The notes under the pieces: model-generated
Database searches by the model: none
What the model was told of the DNA's origin: nothing
The model's input: the letters and a program-made list of their open reading frames with translations, nothing else
Shown here: in pieces, positions 1 to 6,636 of the stretch
Layout: every line of letters starts with the position of its first letter
Position numbering within the stretch: the first letter of the stretch is position 1
Assembly: GCA_009377605.1 (NCBI GenBank)
Contig: WHTT01000016.1
Coordinates: 28,490-87,059 of the forward strand
Reading direction: 5' to 3'
Source of the DNA: Luteitalea sp.
GTDB lineage: Bacteria; Acidobacteriota; Vicinamibacteria; Vicinamibacterales; Vicinamibacteraceae
Length of the DNA: 58,570 bases
Position numbers and translations under genes: made by a program

Positions 1-78
1 GGGCAGCGCGTCGAGTTCACGCCGGAGGACTCCCAGAAAGGTCCGCGCGCCGGCGACGTTCGTCTCATCGAGAGCTAA
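1..78 (+). CDS. C-terminal end of a cold-shock (CspA-type) protein, partial
   Basis: Only the last 25 codons and the TAA stop are in the window. The visible tail reads GQRVEFTPEDSQKGP followed by RAGDVRLIES, which resembles the last OB-fold strands of CspA proteins (G-x-x-VEF, a K-G-P turn, then A-x-x-V-R). Proteins of this family bind single-stranded RNA and melt structure during cold or growth transitions. The RNP motifs lie upstream of the window, so the assignment rests on the tail alone. A short protein of another OB-fold family remains possible. Confidence 0.55.
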   Translation, partial: GQRVEFTPEDSQKGPRAGDVRLIES

Positions 79-136
79 CGCCTCTCACCGGGCACCTATC
101 CTCGAGAAACCCGGACATCCACCAACGCCACGTTTC

Positions 137-175
137 CCAACAGGAGATCGAGAGGGCACTCTCGATCTCCGTTGG
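137..175. terminator. Strong hairpin between csp tail and tRNA-Sec
   Basis: A perfect 12-bp stem (143-154 with 159-170, GGCA loop) is extended by CCAAC/GTTGG on the outside. It sits where the plus-strand cold-shock gene and the minus-strand tRNA converge. No T-run follows on either strand, so it could be a factor-assisted or bidirectional terminator; this role is inferred from position. Confidence 0.5.
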
Positions 176-212
176 CTCAGGCGCGGGCCGGCTATTTTTC
201 TGTTCTCCATAA

Positions 213-310
213 TGGCGGAAGCGCCTGGGAGTCGAACCCAGCCCTCCCGCTCGTGGCAGGAGGCAACCGGTTTTGAAGACCGGGAGAGCCACCGGGCCCC
301 GTTCGCTTCC
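213..310 (-). tRNA. selC: tRNA-Sec (UCA anticodon)
   Basis: The minus strand folds as a long-variable-arm tRNA of 98 nt with an encoded CCA end (213-215). It begins GGAAGCG and ends CGCTTCC-G-CCA. The anticodon stem CCGGT/ACCGG encloses CTTCAAA, giving anticodon UCA, which reads UGA. The T arm is CTGGG-TTCGACT-CCCAG. The length and layout match bacterial selenocysteine tRNAs, which carry an 8+5 acceptor/T stem; here the eighth acceptor position appears to be an A-G mismatch. No selA, selB, selD or recognisable selenoprotein is in the window, so the rest of the selenocysteine system must lie elsewhere. Confidence 0.93.
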
Positions 311-335
311 ATTGACTGCGCGCGTGCAGTACAGG

Positions 336-396
336 CGTAGCGCAGGCCTTCAGGCCTGCCTATGCCACATGGCAGGGCTAAAGCCCTGCGCTACGT
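336..396. repeat. Interspersed palindromic repeat, copy 1
   Basis: The segment opens with CGTAGCGCAGG, contains the palindrome GCAGGCCTTCAGGCCTGC, then a second inverted pair (CAGGGCTAAAGCCCTG), and closes with GCGCTACG, the inverse of its start. The same core recurs at 2856-2916, and a related one lies in the rRNA spacer at 58146-58168. The TAG stop of the HAD gene (391-393) lies inside the element. Confidence 0.7.
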
Positions 397-1083
397 ACTC
401 TCCAAGTTGGCGAGCGTCAGAAAGCCGGGCGTATCACTGAGATCATCGAGCACCACGTCTGCTCCGCACGCACGCAGGTCGTCAGCCGAGTAGATGCCGG
501 TCGCCACCGAGATGCATCGCGCCCCGCCAGCACGCGCGCAGGCGACGTCGCGCGGCGTGTCGCCAATGATCAGCACGGCGTCCGGCTCAATCGAGGTCGA
601 CGTTCGGCGGCGGTACCGCTCGAGCGCCACCGGCAACAGCTCGTTTCGATCATACGCGTCGTCGCCAAACGCTCCCCAGCCGAAGTAGCGCCACAGGTCG
701 TAGAAGCGAAGCTTGATCTCGGCGGCTTCGGGGAAGTTTCCCGTCAACAAGCCCAGCGTGACGTCGTCACGTGTGCCGAGGGCCGCGAGGAGCGACGGGA
801 CGCCTGGCAGCACGCCTGGGGCGCCGTCGCTTGCCGAGAGCTCGTCGCGCAAGAACGTGCGGTACGTGTCGCGGATCCGTGCAAGCAGCACGGCATCGAG
901 CCGGCGTGCGGTTGACGACAGGACATCGCGCAAGATGATGCTGTCGGTGCGGCCAGCGAGCGCCACACGATTGATCTGGTCGGGAACCTCGCACACCGTC
1001 TGGAGCGCGCGCGTCATGGCGCGTAAGCCCGCGCCGCCGGTGGCGATCAAGGTGCCGTCGATGTCGAAGAGAAGGAGCTTCAC
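391..1083 (-). CDS. HAD-superfamily phosphatase (phosphoglycolate phosphatase-like)
   Basis: A 230-residue soluble protein with all four HAD motifs. Motif I is FDIDGTL (nucleophile D7, acid D9), motif II has T114 in LLTGN, motif III has K124, and motif IV is GDTPRD (D175, D179). The helical cap between residues 15 and 95 is typical of the subfamily IA phosphatases that hydrolyse small phosphomonoesters such as phosphoglycolate. The real substrate cannot be read from sequence. It lies 45 bp downstream of the ABC-like gene on the same strand, with a heptamer repeat between. Its last codons and stop fall within an interspersed repeat, so the original C-terminus may have been altered. Confidence 0.85.
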   Translation of the reverse strand: MKLLLFDIDGTLIATGGAGLRAMTRALQTVCEVPDQINRVALAGRTDSIILRDVLSSTARRLDAVLLARIRDTYRTFLRDELSASDGAPGVLPGVPSLLAALGTRDDVTLGLLTGNFPEAAEIKLRFYDLWRYFGWGAFGDDAYDRNELLPVALERYRRRTSTSIEPDAVLIIGDTPRDVACARAGGARCISVATGIYSADDLRACGADVVLDDLSDTPGFLTLANLEST

Positions 1084-1120
1084 GAGTTTGAGTCTTGAGT
1101 CGTGAGTCGTGAGTCGTGAG
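1084..1120. repeat. Heptamer tandem repeat
   Basis: Four to five units of a GAGTCGT-type heptamer (TTGAGTC, TGAGTCG x3, then decay) fill the gap between the HAD start and the end of the ABC-like gene. Similar but unrelated-sequence heptamer arrays occur at 10429, 28634 and 47985. Confidence 0.7.
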
Positions 1121-1128
1121 TTCTCAGG

Positions 1129-1845
1129 TTACCGCCAGAGTCGCCATCCTCGTGACGCCGGCGTTATTCGACCGGTGCTCGGATTGAGCTTCAGTCGCCG
1201 CCGCGCAATGGCATTCGCAAACGCGTGGTCCTCGCTCACGGCAACGACGGTGAGGCGACGTTCGGCGGCCCCGGCGACAGTCCGGACGAGGGCCCCAAAG
1301 GCAGCGCTGTCGGCTGCTTCGAGCGAAAGCGTCGGGTGCTCGAGCAGCAACAACGACGGCGCGAGCGCCAGGGCTCGTGCCAAGTGCAGGCGCATTCGAT
1401 CGAATGGCCCGAGCTGAGCGGCTGGACGCTCGAGGGCCTCGCCGCCGAGTCCGACGTCGGCGCCTGCGGCCTCGGCACGTGCCGCATCCGCGGCGCCTAG
1501 CGGCTCGATCTGGACCGTGAACGGAAGCGCCAGGTTTTGCCGCACCGACAGGCGCTCGAGCAGCACATTGCGCGGCGTGACCAGGCCGAGTCGATCGAGC
1601 GAGGCGAGCCAGGCGTCACCATCGCCGATGTCCCTCGTGGACTGACCGAAGAGACGCACATTGCCGGTGTCCGGGATGACGAAGCCATTCAGGAGGTTGA
1701 CGAACACTTCACCCGCCGCGGCGTCTAGGCCTGACAGCGCCACGCGCGCACCATGCTCCACCTCCAAGGCTTCGACGCGGAGTGGCCGGAGGCCGTGATA
1801 GTCCTTGACGAGATCGCGAATCTCAATGACGAGTGGCGTGTCCAC
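1129..1845 (-). CDS. ABC-ATPase-like protein lacking the nucleotide-binding motifs
   Basis: A 238-residue protein laid out like an ABC ATPase domain: IEIRDLVKDYHGLRPL at the N-terminus, a middle segment like the Q-loop region, then an LARALALAPSLLLLEHP block. The key residues are replaced. The Walker A position reads SGLDAAAGEV (residues 38-47) with no GKS/T; the signature position reads LGPFDR (145-150) rather than LSGGQ; Walker B reads LLLLEHP (165-171), lacking the Asp-Glu pair. The GTG at 1845 was chosen because the fold begins there and it lies 13 nt after the fur stop; an upstream ATG at 1941 would overlap fur. Probably co-transcribed with the Fur-rubrerythrin gene. It may be a regulatory or scaffold pseudo-ATPase; no permease is nearby. 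Confidence 0.75.
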   Translation of the reverse strand: MDTPLVIEIRDLVKDYHGLRPLRVEALEVEHGARVALSGLDAAAGEVFVNLLNGFVIPDTGNVRLFGQSTRDIGDGDAWLASLDRLGLVTPRNVLLERLSVRQNLALPFTVQIEPLGAADAARAEAAGADVGLGGEALERPAAQLGPFDRMRLHLARALALAPSLLLLEHPTLSLEAADSAAFGALVRTVAGAAERRLTVVAVSEDHAFANAIARRRLKLNPSTGRITPASRGWRLWR

Positions 1846-1858
1846 GCGTGAAGTCTGG

Positions 1859-2833
1859 TCACGCGTTTGCCCGCGCAGCCTGTGTGGTGCGGGATCCACC
1901 GGATCGGCGCCCGCGCTTCCCGGTGTAGGCGCGCAGCTCACCGAGGAGCAGATTCAGGTGATCGCGCTCCTCGTCCGCGAACTCGAGGAAGATTCGCTTG
2001 CCTTCCGAATCCTCGAAGCGCTCACCGTACTTCTTGAAGAACTCGTACGACCCACGCTCGCAGCGAATGGCGATCTTCAGCGCATCGAGGTCGCTGGACA
2101 CCTTGGTCAACTCTGTCGCCGCGGCCGAGAAGAGCCCGTTCGCGGCACCCTTGAAGAAGAGGAATGGCGGCCGCGCCTCGAGCTCGGGGTCTTGTTTGAG
2201 GAGCTCTTCATAGCGCGACTCGAGCTTGTGGAGATGATCCACCTCTTCGCCGGACAAGCGCTGGAAGATCGTGCGCGCGCGGGCGTTCTTCGTCATCCGC
2301 GCCGCGCGGGCGTAGAAGTCGCGGCCGGAGCGCTCGGTGGCAATCGCTATCCGCAAGGCGTCGCGCGCAAAGAGCATCTCGGTCGTCTTCTCGTCTCCCT
2401 GGGGGCGGCCGGTCCGGCACGCCTCGCACATGCCGTGGATCTGCAACACCGTCTGGCCCATGTCGAAGCCACGGACCGAGGCAACTTCCTCGACCAGCGA
2501 CTCGATGTCGGAGCTGAGGAACTCGAACGACCGACCGCAGGACTTGCAGACCAAATGGAAGTGTCGAGGATGCCGATAGGAATGCTCGAAGCGGAATCGT
2601 CCCTCACCGAAGTCCACCTTGCGTGCGATGTCGTTCTGCACCATCCATTGCAGCGTGCGGTAGACCGTGGCACGGCTGATGCGGTGATCCTCCCGACGAA
2701 TCAAGTCGACCAGATCGTCGGCGCTGAGATGCCCCTCCTGGCGCAGGAACACGTTCACGATGAAATCACGCTTGTTGGAGCGCTTGGTTCCCTCCGGACG
2801 CACGCGGTCGATTGACGTCTCGGTTCGATGCAT
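1859..2833 (-). CDS. Fur-family regulator fused to a rubrerythrin-like di-iron domain
   Basis: A 324-residue two-part protein. Residues about 15-85 form the Fur winged helix (ISRATVYRTLQWM is the recognition region), followed by the Fur dimer/metal domain with structural CxxC pairs at C96/C99 and C136/C139. Residues 157-305 form a ferritin-like four-helix domain with two repeats. Each repeat supplies a Glu and an ExxH (E167 with E197-H200; E259 with E289-H292), the ligand set of rubrerythrin di-iron sites. Fur proteins repress iron or peroxide genes; rubrerythrins reduce peroxide or react with oxygen. The fusion suggests a regulator carrying its own redox or iron sensor, which is inference. 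The ATG at 2833 was preferred to 2881, which begins in a repeat. Confidence 0.88.
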   Translation of the reverse strand: MHRTETSIDRVRPEGTKRSNKRDFIVNVFLRQEGHLSADDLVDLIRREDHRISRATVYRTLQWMVQNDIARKVDFGEGRFRFEHSYRHPRHFHLVCKSCGRSFEFLSSDIESLVEEVASVRGFDMGQTVLQIHGMCEACRTGRPQGDEKTTEMLFARDALRIAIATERSGRDFYARAARMTKNARARTIFQRLSGEEVDHLHKLESRYEELLKQDPELEARPPFLFFKGAANGLFSAAATELTKVSSDLDALKIAIRCERGSYEFFKKYGERFEDSEGKRIFLEFADEERDHLNLLLGELRAYTGKRGRRSGGSRTTQAARANA

Positions 2834-2855
2834 GAGAATCGCTGTGGCCCTACCA

Positions 2856-2916
2856 TAGGCGCAGGCCTTGTGACCTGCCACCTGCGGGCCCGGCAGGCCT
2901 GAAGGCCTGCGCTACG
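2856..2916. repeat. Interspersed palindromic repeat, copy 2
   Basis: It starts TAGGCGCAGGCCTTG and ends CAGGCCTGAAGGCCTGCG-CTACG, the inverse orientation of the core seen at 336-396. It lies between the fur-rubrerythrin promoter region and the end of the IscA-type gene. Confidence 0.65.
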
Positions 2917-2952
2917 ACTGTTAACTCACGTAAGCTCTGGGCTGAGCCCGCC

Positions 2953-3282
2953 CTATGCGCTGAACGACGACCCGCAGCCGCAGGTGCTCTTCGCGTTGGG
3001 GTTCTTGATCGTGAAGCCGCCGCCAGCGAGATTGTCGACGAAATCCACCTCGGCGTCCTTCAGATACCGTGAGCTGATAGGATCGACGAACAGCTTGATC
3101 CCGTTCGACTCGACGATCTGATCCGCATCGGTGGTGCCGTCACCCTCTTCGATCATCAGGCCATACTGGAAGCCAGAGCAGCCACCACCTTGCACGAAGA
3201 CACGCAGGCCAGCTTCCTGCTTCTGCTCCTCGGTCAACAGCTCTTGGATCTTGGTGGCGGCGCCGGATGTCACGGTAATCAT
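2953..3282 (-). CDS. Iron-sulfur cluster insertion protein, IscA/ErpA/HesB family
   Basis: A 109-residue protein of exact family length. It has the three conserved cysteines: C35 in QGGGCSGFQYG and C101/C103 in STCGCGSSF near the C-terminus. A-type carriers use these to hold and pass on Fe-S clusters to apo-enzymes in the cytoplasm. The start ATG at 3282 has a GGGAG Shine-Dalgarno 8-9 nt upstream (TCAGGGAGTGCACACATG), which excludes the longer reading back to 3576. It stands alone without isc or suf genes, which fits ErpA-like use. Subtype (ErpA versus IscA) is not resolved. Confidence 0.93.
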   Translation of the reverse strand: MITVTSGAATKIQELLTEEQKQEAGLRVFVQGGGCSGFQYGLMIEEGDGTTDADQIVESNGIKLFVDPISSRYLKDAEVDFVDNLAGGGFTIKNPNAKSTCGCGSSFSA

Positions 3283-3438
3283 GTGTGCACTCCCTGACAC
3301 GCGCCTCCCGTGGCGCACTATCACCTCAGTATACCGGCTGGCTTGCGACCGCAGCAAGCACGCATCCGCACCTGCGAGCAGAGAGCATTGGGCCCTCCAA
3401 TCGCAGGACCTTCTGCTAGTCCACCGAGGTAAGTCCTC

Positions 3439-3600
3439 ATGATGACGCGCTTTCCAGTCTTTCTCGCCGGCAAGTGGCTCGAGACACCGGCAGAGCTTCC
3501 GGTCACCAGCCCGTACGTCGCGCCTCGCCGACGAGCGTGAGTCCATCGCGCGCACGATCGCGCAGGAGGCCGGCAAGCCGCTGCGGGACGCGCGCCGTCA
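3439..3600 (+). pseudogene. Remnant of an aldehyde dehydrogenase gene
   Basis: Behind a GAGGT ribosome site, an ATG opens MMTRFPVFLAGKWLETP, the N-terminus of NAD-dependent aldehyde dehydrogenases. It runs to SPYVAPRRRA and stops at 3538-3540. In the +1 frame the DNA continues as RLADERESIARTIAQEAGKP then LRDAR, a motif normally about 50 residues further on. An internal deletion has therefore joined two parts out of frame. Everything after about residue 110 of the family, including the catalytic Cys and Glu, is gone. The gene cannot be functional. Confidence 0.8.
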
Positions 3601-3678
3601 GCCCCGAACGCACGCAAACCGGCTGACCACTGGCCACTGACCCCTATTCTGATGCGATAGGATCCCCCTGGAGGTCCG

Positions 3679-5226
3679 ATGATGCCCACCCGTACAGAAC
3701 GCGACCCGCTCGGCGAGAAGGCAGTGCCCGCCGACGCGTACTATGGCATTCAGACACAACGTGCGATTGAGAACTTCCCGATCAGTGGCTTACGGGCGTC
3801 CGCCACGTTCGTCGTCGCGACGATGCTCGTGAAACGTGCGGCGGCGGAGGCCAACGTCGCCATCGGCCAGCTGGATCGGACGATCGGCGACGCCATCATG
3901 CGCGCCGCAGACGAAGTGCTCAGCGGCCAGCTCCGAGATCAGTTCGTGGTCGATGTGTATCAGGCGGGCGCCGGCACGTCGCACAACATGAACGCGAACG
4001 AGGTGTTGGCAAACCGCGCGTCGGAGCTCCTCGGTGAGAGTCGTGGCACCTACAAGCGCGTGCACCCCAACGATCACGTCAACATGGGCCAGTCGACCAA
4101 CGACGTGTTTCCCACGGCGACGCGACTCGCGCTGCTGCTTGCCGCCCTGGAGCCTTCCGGCGATCTGGACGTGCCACCGGATGCGCGCACGCTCGAGGGA
4201 GCGCTGCCGATCGTCGTTCCAAGAAATGGGCCGGCGCTGTTTCAGCGCCCGACGTTGGTCGGCTCCGCCCGCGCGCTGGTCGGAACACTCGACGAGAAAG
4301 CGCGCGCCTTTGCTCACATCATGAAAGCGGGGCGCACACATCTGATGGATGCGGTGCCCATCACGCTCGGCCAGGAATTCAGTGGCTTTGCAGCGTCGGT
4401 CGCGCGAGCGGCCGACGAGGTGGAGCATGCGGCGCGCCCGCTCCACGAGCTGAATCTCGGTGCCACGGCCGTTGGCACCGGTCTCAATGCAGACCGCGCG
4501 TATACGGAAGGAGCCGCCGCGAATCTGGCGCGGTTGACCGGTCTCGACCTCGTACCTGCGGCAAACGCGTTCCGGGTGACGCAGAGCATGGGCGATGTGG
4601 CAGGCTTCTCGGGCGCCGTGCGTCGGTTGGCGATCGAGGTGGGCAAGATTGCGAGTGACCTGCGTCTGCTGGGCATGGGGCCACGTGCGGGTCTCTCCGA
4701 GATCCTGCTGCCCGCCGTTCAGCCGGGCTCGTCGATCATGCCGGGCAAGGTGAACCCGTCGGTGCCGGAAATGGTCAATCAGGTGGTGTTCCAGGTGATG
4801 GGCTGCGACATGACCGTGGCCGTGTCTGCCGAGCATGGGCAGCTCGAGCTCAATGTGATGATGCCGGTCATCGCGTGGAATGGGCTGCACGCGTGCACGA
4901 TCCTCGCCAACGCGATGGAGGCGCTGCGCGTCCGTACGATTGAAGGCCTGGTGGCAGATGAAGCACGTTGTCGTGAGCTCCTCGACCGCAGCTCGGCCGC
5001 GGCGACCGCGTTGAGCCCATACATTGGCTACGCCGCCACCGCGGAGGTGGCCAAGGAGGCCGTCCGAACTGGTACGCCGATCCACGACATCGTTCGGACG
5101 CGCGGCCTCTTGCCCAAGGAAGAGATCGATCGCATTCTGTCGGTAGAGGCGATGACCTCGCCTGGCGTGGTCGGGCGTCAGAGCCCGCCCAAGGATCGGG
5201 ATGCGACGGCACGTGAGAAGAGCTGA
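3679..5226 (+). CDS. aspA: Aspartate ammonia-lyase (aspartase/fumarase superfamily)
   Basis: A 515-residue lyase with the family regions in order: AGAGTSHNMNANEVLANRA, the VHPNDHVNMGQSTNDVFPT segment, GRTHLMDAVPITLGQEFSG, and the catalytic SS-loop GSSIMPGKVNP (about residues 350-360). These enzymes eliminate ammonia from L-aspartate to fumarate, or hydrate fumarate. The N-terminal YYGIQTQRA favours aspartase over fumarase. It is about 40 residues longer than usual because of an insertion at about residues 157-195. A GGAGG site lies at 3670-3674, so either ATG of the ATGATG pair could be the start. The next gene overlaps its last 26 nt. Confidence 0.87.
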   Translation: MMPTRTERDPLGEKAVPADAYYGIQTQRAIENFPISGLRASATFVVATMLVKRAAAEANVAIGQLDRTIGDAIMRAADEVLSGQLRDQFVVDVYQAGAGTSHNMNANEVLANRASELLGESRGTYKRVHPNDHVNMGQSTNDVFPTATRLALLLAALEPSGDLDVPPDARTLEGALPIVVPRNGPALFQRPTLVGSARALVGTLDEKARAFAHIMKAGRTHLMDAVPITLGQEFSGFAASVARAADEVEHAARPLHELNLGATAVGTGLNADRAYTEGAAANLARLTGLDLVPAANAFRVTQSMGDVAGFSGAVRRLAIEVGKIASDLRLLGMGPRAGLSEILLPAVQPGSSIMPGKVNPSVPEMVNQVVFQVMGCDMTVAVSAEHGQLELNVMMPVIAWNGLHACTILANAMEALRVRTIEGLVADEARCRELLDRSSAAATALSPYIGYAATAEVAKEAVRTGTPIHDIVRTRGLLPKEEIDRILSVEAMTSPGVVGRQSPPKDRDATAREKS

Positions 5227-5968
5227 GGGCTATCGTTCGGCGCGCAGCCGCCCCGCGGTCTGGGCAGTCCCCGTCCTGTTGATGGCGTTGTGTGCAGCTG
5301 CCGCGGCCTCGGATGCCCAGCGGCAGGCGCATGCAATCCGCGAGCGCGGTCAGGTGCGGCTGTTCCCACCAGAAGAGCTGGGCTTGCTTGAAGGTCCGGA
5401 CCGTGAGGCGTGGCAAATGCCCGACCAGGTCATGGACGCGCTCGGGCTTGCCGAGGGATCGAGGGTCGCGGATCTTGGTGCCGGCGGCGGCTGGTTCACC
5501 CTCCGTCTCGCGCGGCGCGTGGGTCCGAACGGCATTGTCTATGCTGAAGACATTCAGCCGCAGATGATCGACTCGATCAAGCGGCGTATGGACCGTGAAG
5601 GGCTGCGCAACGTGACGCTCAAGCTCGGCACGGCCAACGACCCGAAACTGCCGGTCGGTGCGCTCGATGCTGCCCTGATGGTCGACATCTATCACGAAGT
5701 CGTGCAGAAGGTGGAGCTACTGCGCAACGTCAAGCAAGCGCTCACGCCGACCGGTCGGCTCGGCATCGTGAACTACAAGACGGATGGGGGTGGACCGGGT
5801 CCCGATATTCGCCGAGTGGTGCCACAAGCCGTGATCAACGATGCGCGCGCGGCAGGGCTCCACCTGCTGGCGCACGAGACCTTCCTGCCGTATCAATACC
5901 TGCTGATCTTCGGTAAGGGCGAGCACGGCGCGTTCGGCGAACGCGCCCTACCACGGGGCGGAAGGTAG
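5201..5968 (+). CDS. Exported class I SAM-dependent methyltransferase-like protein
   Basis: A 255-residue protein whose first ~38 residues form a signal peptide: basic residues, then AVWAVPVLLMALCAAAAAS. A class I methyltransferase fold follows. Motif I is VADLGAGGGWFTLRL (about residues 89-103), the acidic loop is YAEDIQPQM, and motif IV is ALDAALMVDIYHEV. Proteins of this layout occur widely in Acidobacteriota and Bacteroidota, but their substrates are unknown, and how SAM reaches the periplasm is unclear. The start overlaps aspA. The last ten residues (GERALPRGGR) are encoded by an intergenic-type repeat that continues past the stop, so the C-terminus looks recently acquired. Confidence 0.8.
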   Translation: MRRHVRRAEGYRSARSRPAVWAVPVLLMALCAAAAASDAQRQAHAIRERGQVRLFPPEELGLLEGPDREAWQMPDQVMDALGLAEGSRVADLGAGGGWFTLRLARRVGPNGIVYAEDIQPQMIDSIKRRMDREGLRNVTLKLGTANDPKLPVGALDAALMVDIYHEVVQKVELLRNVKQALTPTGRLGIVNYKTDGGGPGPDIRRVVPQAVINDARAAGLHLLAHETFLPYQYLLIFGKGEHGAFGERALPRGGR

Positions 5969-6010
5969 GGGCACCTCGCCGAGGCGTCCGAACGGCGAAC
6001 GCGCCCTACC
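5935..6010. repeat. 18-bp direct repeat joining two convergent gene ends
   Basis: CGGCGAACGCGCCCTACC occurs twice, at 5935-5952 and 5993-6010, with an inverted-type GGTAGGGGCACC between. The first copy encodes the tail of the methyltransferase. The second contains the TAG stop of bioY on the other strand (6006-6008). Confidence 0.75.
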
Positions 6011-6620
6011 GCAAGCGGCCGACGAGCTTCCAGACGGATGGCAGCACGGCGGCCGCAATCACGAGCTTCAGCAGGTCGGCGACGAAGAAGGGGGCGACGC
6101 CAACCTCGAGCGCCCGCTCGAGACCCATTGCCGGCGGGACGTAAGCCAACCGCAACAGACCGCCGATGAACAGAATCGCGAGACCCGCCGCCATGGCCAT
6201 CAGCGAGGTCAGATACCGACGGTCGAAACGGCGCTCGGCGAGCCATCCTGTGGCGAACGCAGCAAAGGGATACGCGAGAAGAAAACCAGCGGTTGGACCA
6301 AGAAGTCGCGCCGCACCTTGAGGGAGAAACGGAGACGCGGCAAAGACCGGGAGGCCCACCACGCCCAGCATGAGATAAAGGACCTGGCTGGCGAACCCGA
6401 GACGTGCGCCGAGCGCTGCGCCGCCGAGCAGCACGAGCGTCGGCTGCAACGTGAAGGGCACCGGCTGGAAGGGGATCGTCACCTGCGCTGCCGCAGCCGT
6501 GAGGGCCGTCACGAACAGCACTGCGCCAAGCTGCAGCGCACGTGAAGAAGCGCGATCGCCGGCCAGTCTGCCCAACAGTGTCGGCACCACAATCGCTCTC
6601 GGGGCATAGCCATTCGACAT
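6006..6620 (-). CDS. bioY: Biotin transporter substrate-binding component BioY
   Basis: A 204-residue integral membrane protein with about six hydrophobic segments. It carries the BioY pattern: TIPFQPVPFTLQP, then GAALGARLG, then a long G/P-rich loop (ARLLGPTAGFLLAYPFAA). BioY is the S component of ECF-type vitamin transporters and can bind or import biotin in the inner membrane, alone or with EcfAT. No biotin-synthesis or Ecf genes are nearby. The ATG at 6620 was chosen over a TTG two codons upstream. The start lies only 16 bp from the divergent thiD start, and TAGAAT sits 6-11 nt upstream, so a leaderless transcript is possible. Confidence 0.92.
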   Translation of the reverse strand: MSNGYAPRAIVVPTLLGRLAGDRASSRALQLGAVLFVTALTAAAAQVTIPFQPVPFTLQPTLVLLGGAALGARLGFASQVLYLMLGVVGLPVFAASPFLPQGAARLLGPTAGFLLAYPFAAFATGWLAERRFDRRYLTSLMAMAAGLAILFIGGLLRLAYVPPAMGLERALEVGVAPFFVADLLKLVIAAAVLPSVWKLVGRLR

Positions 6621-6636
6621 TGGCAAATTCTATAGC

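Noticed and set aside
1859-2881. Two separate genes, fur and rubrerythrin, rather than a fusion
   Set aside because: The frame is continuous, with no stop or internal ribosome site at the junction around residue 145-157, so a single fused protein is the simplest reading.
3790-5085. 431-residue open frame antisense to aspA
   Set aside because: Arg/His-rich shadow with no motif. The aspartase reading is complete with the signature GSSIMPGKVNP.
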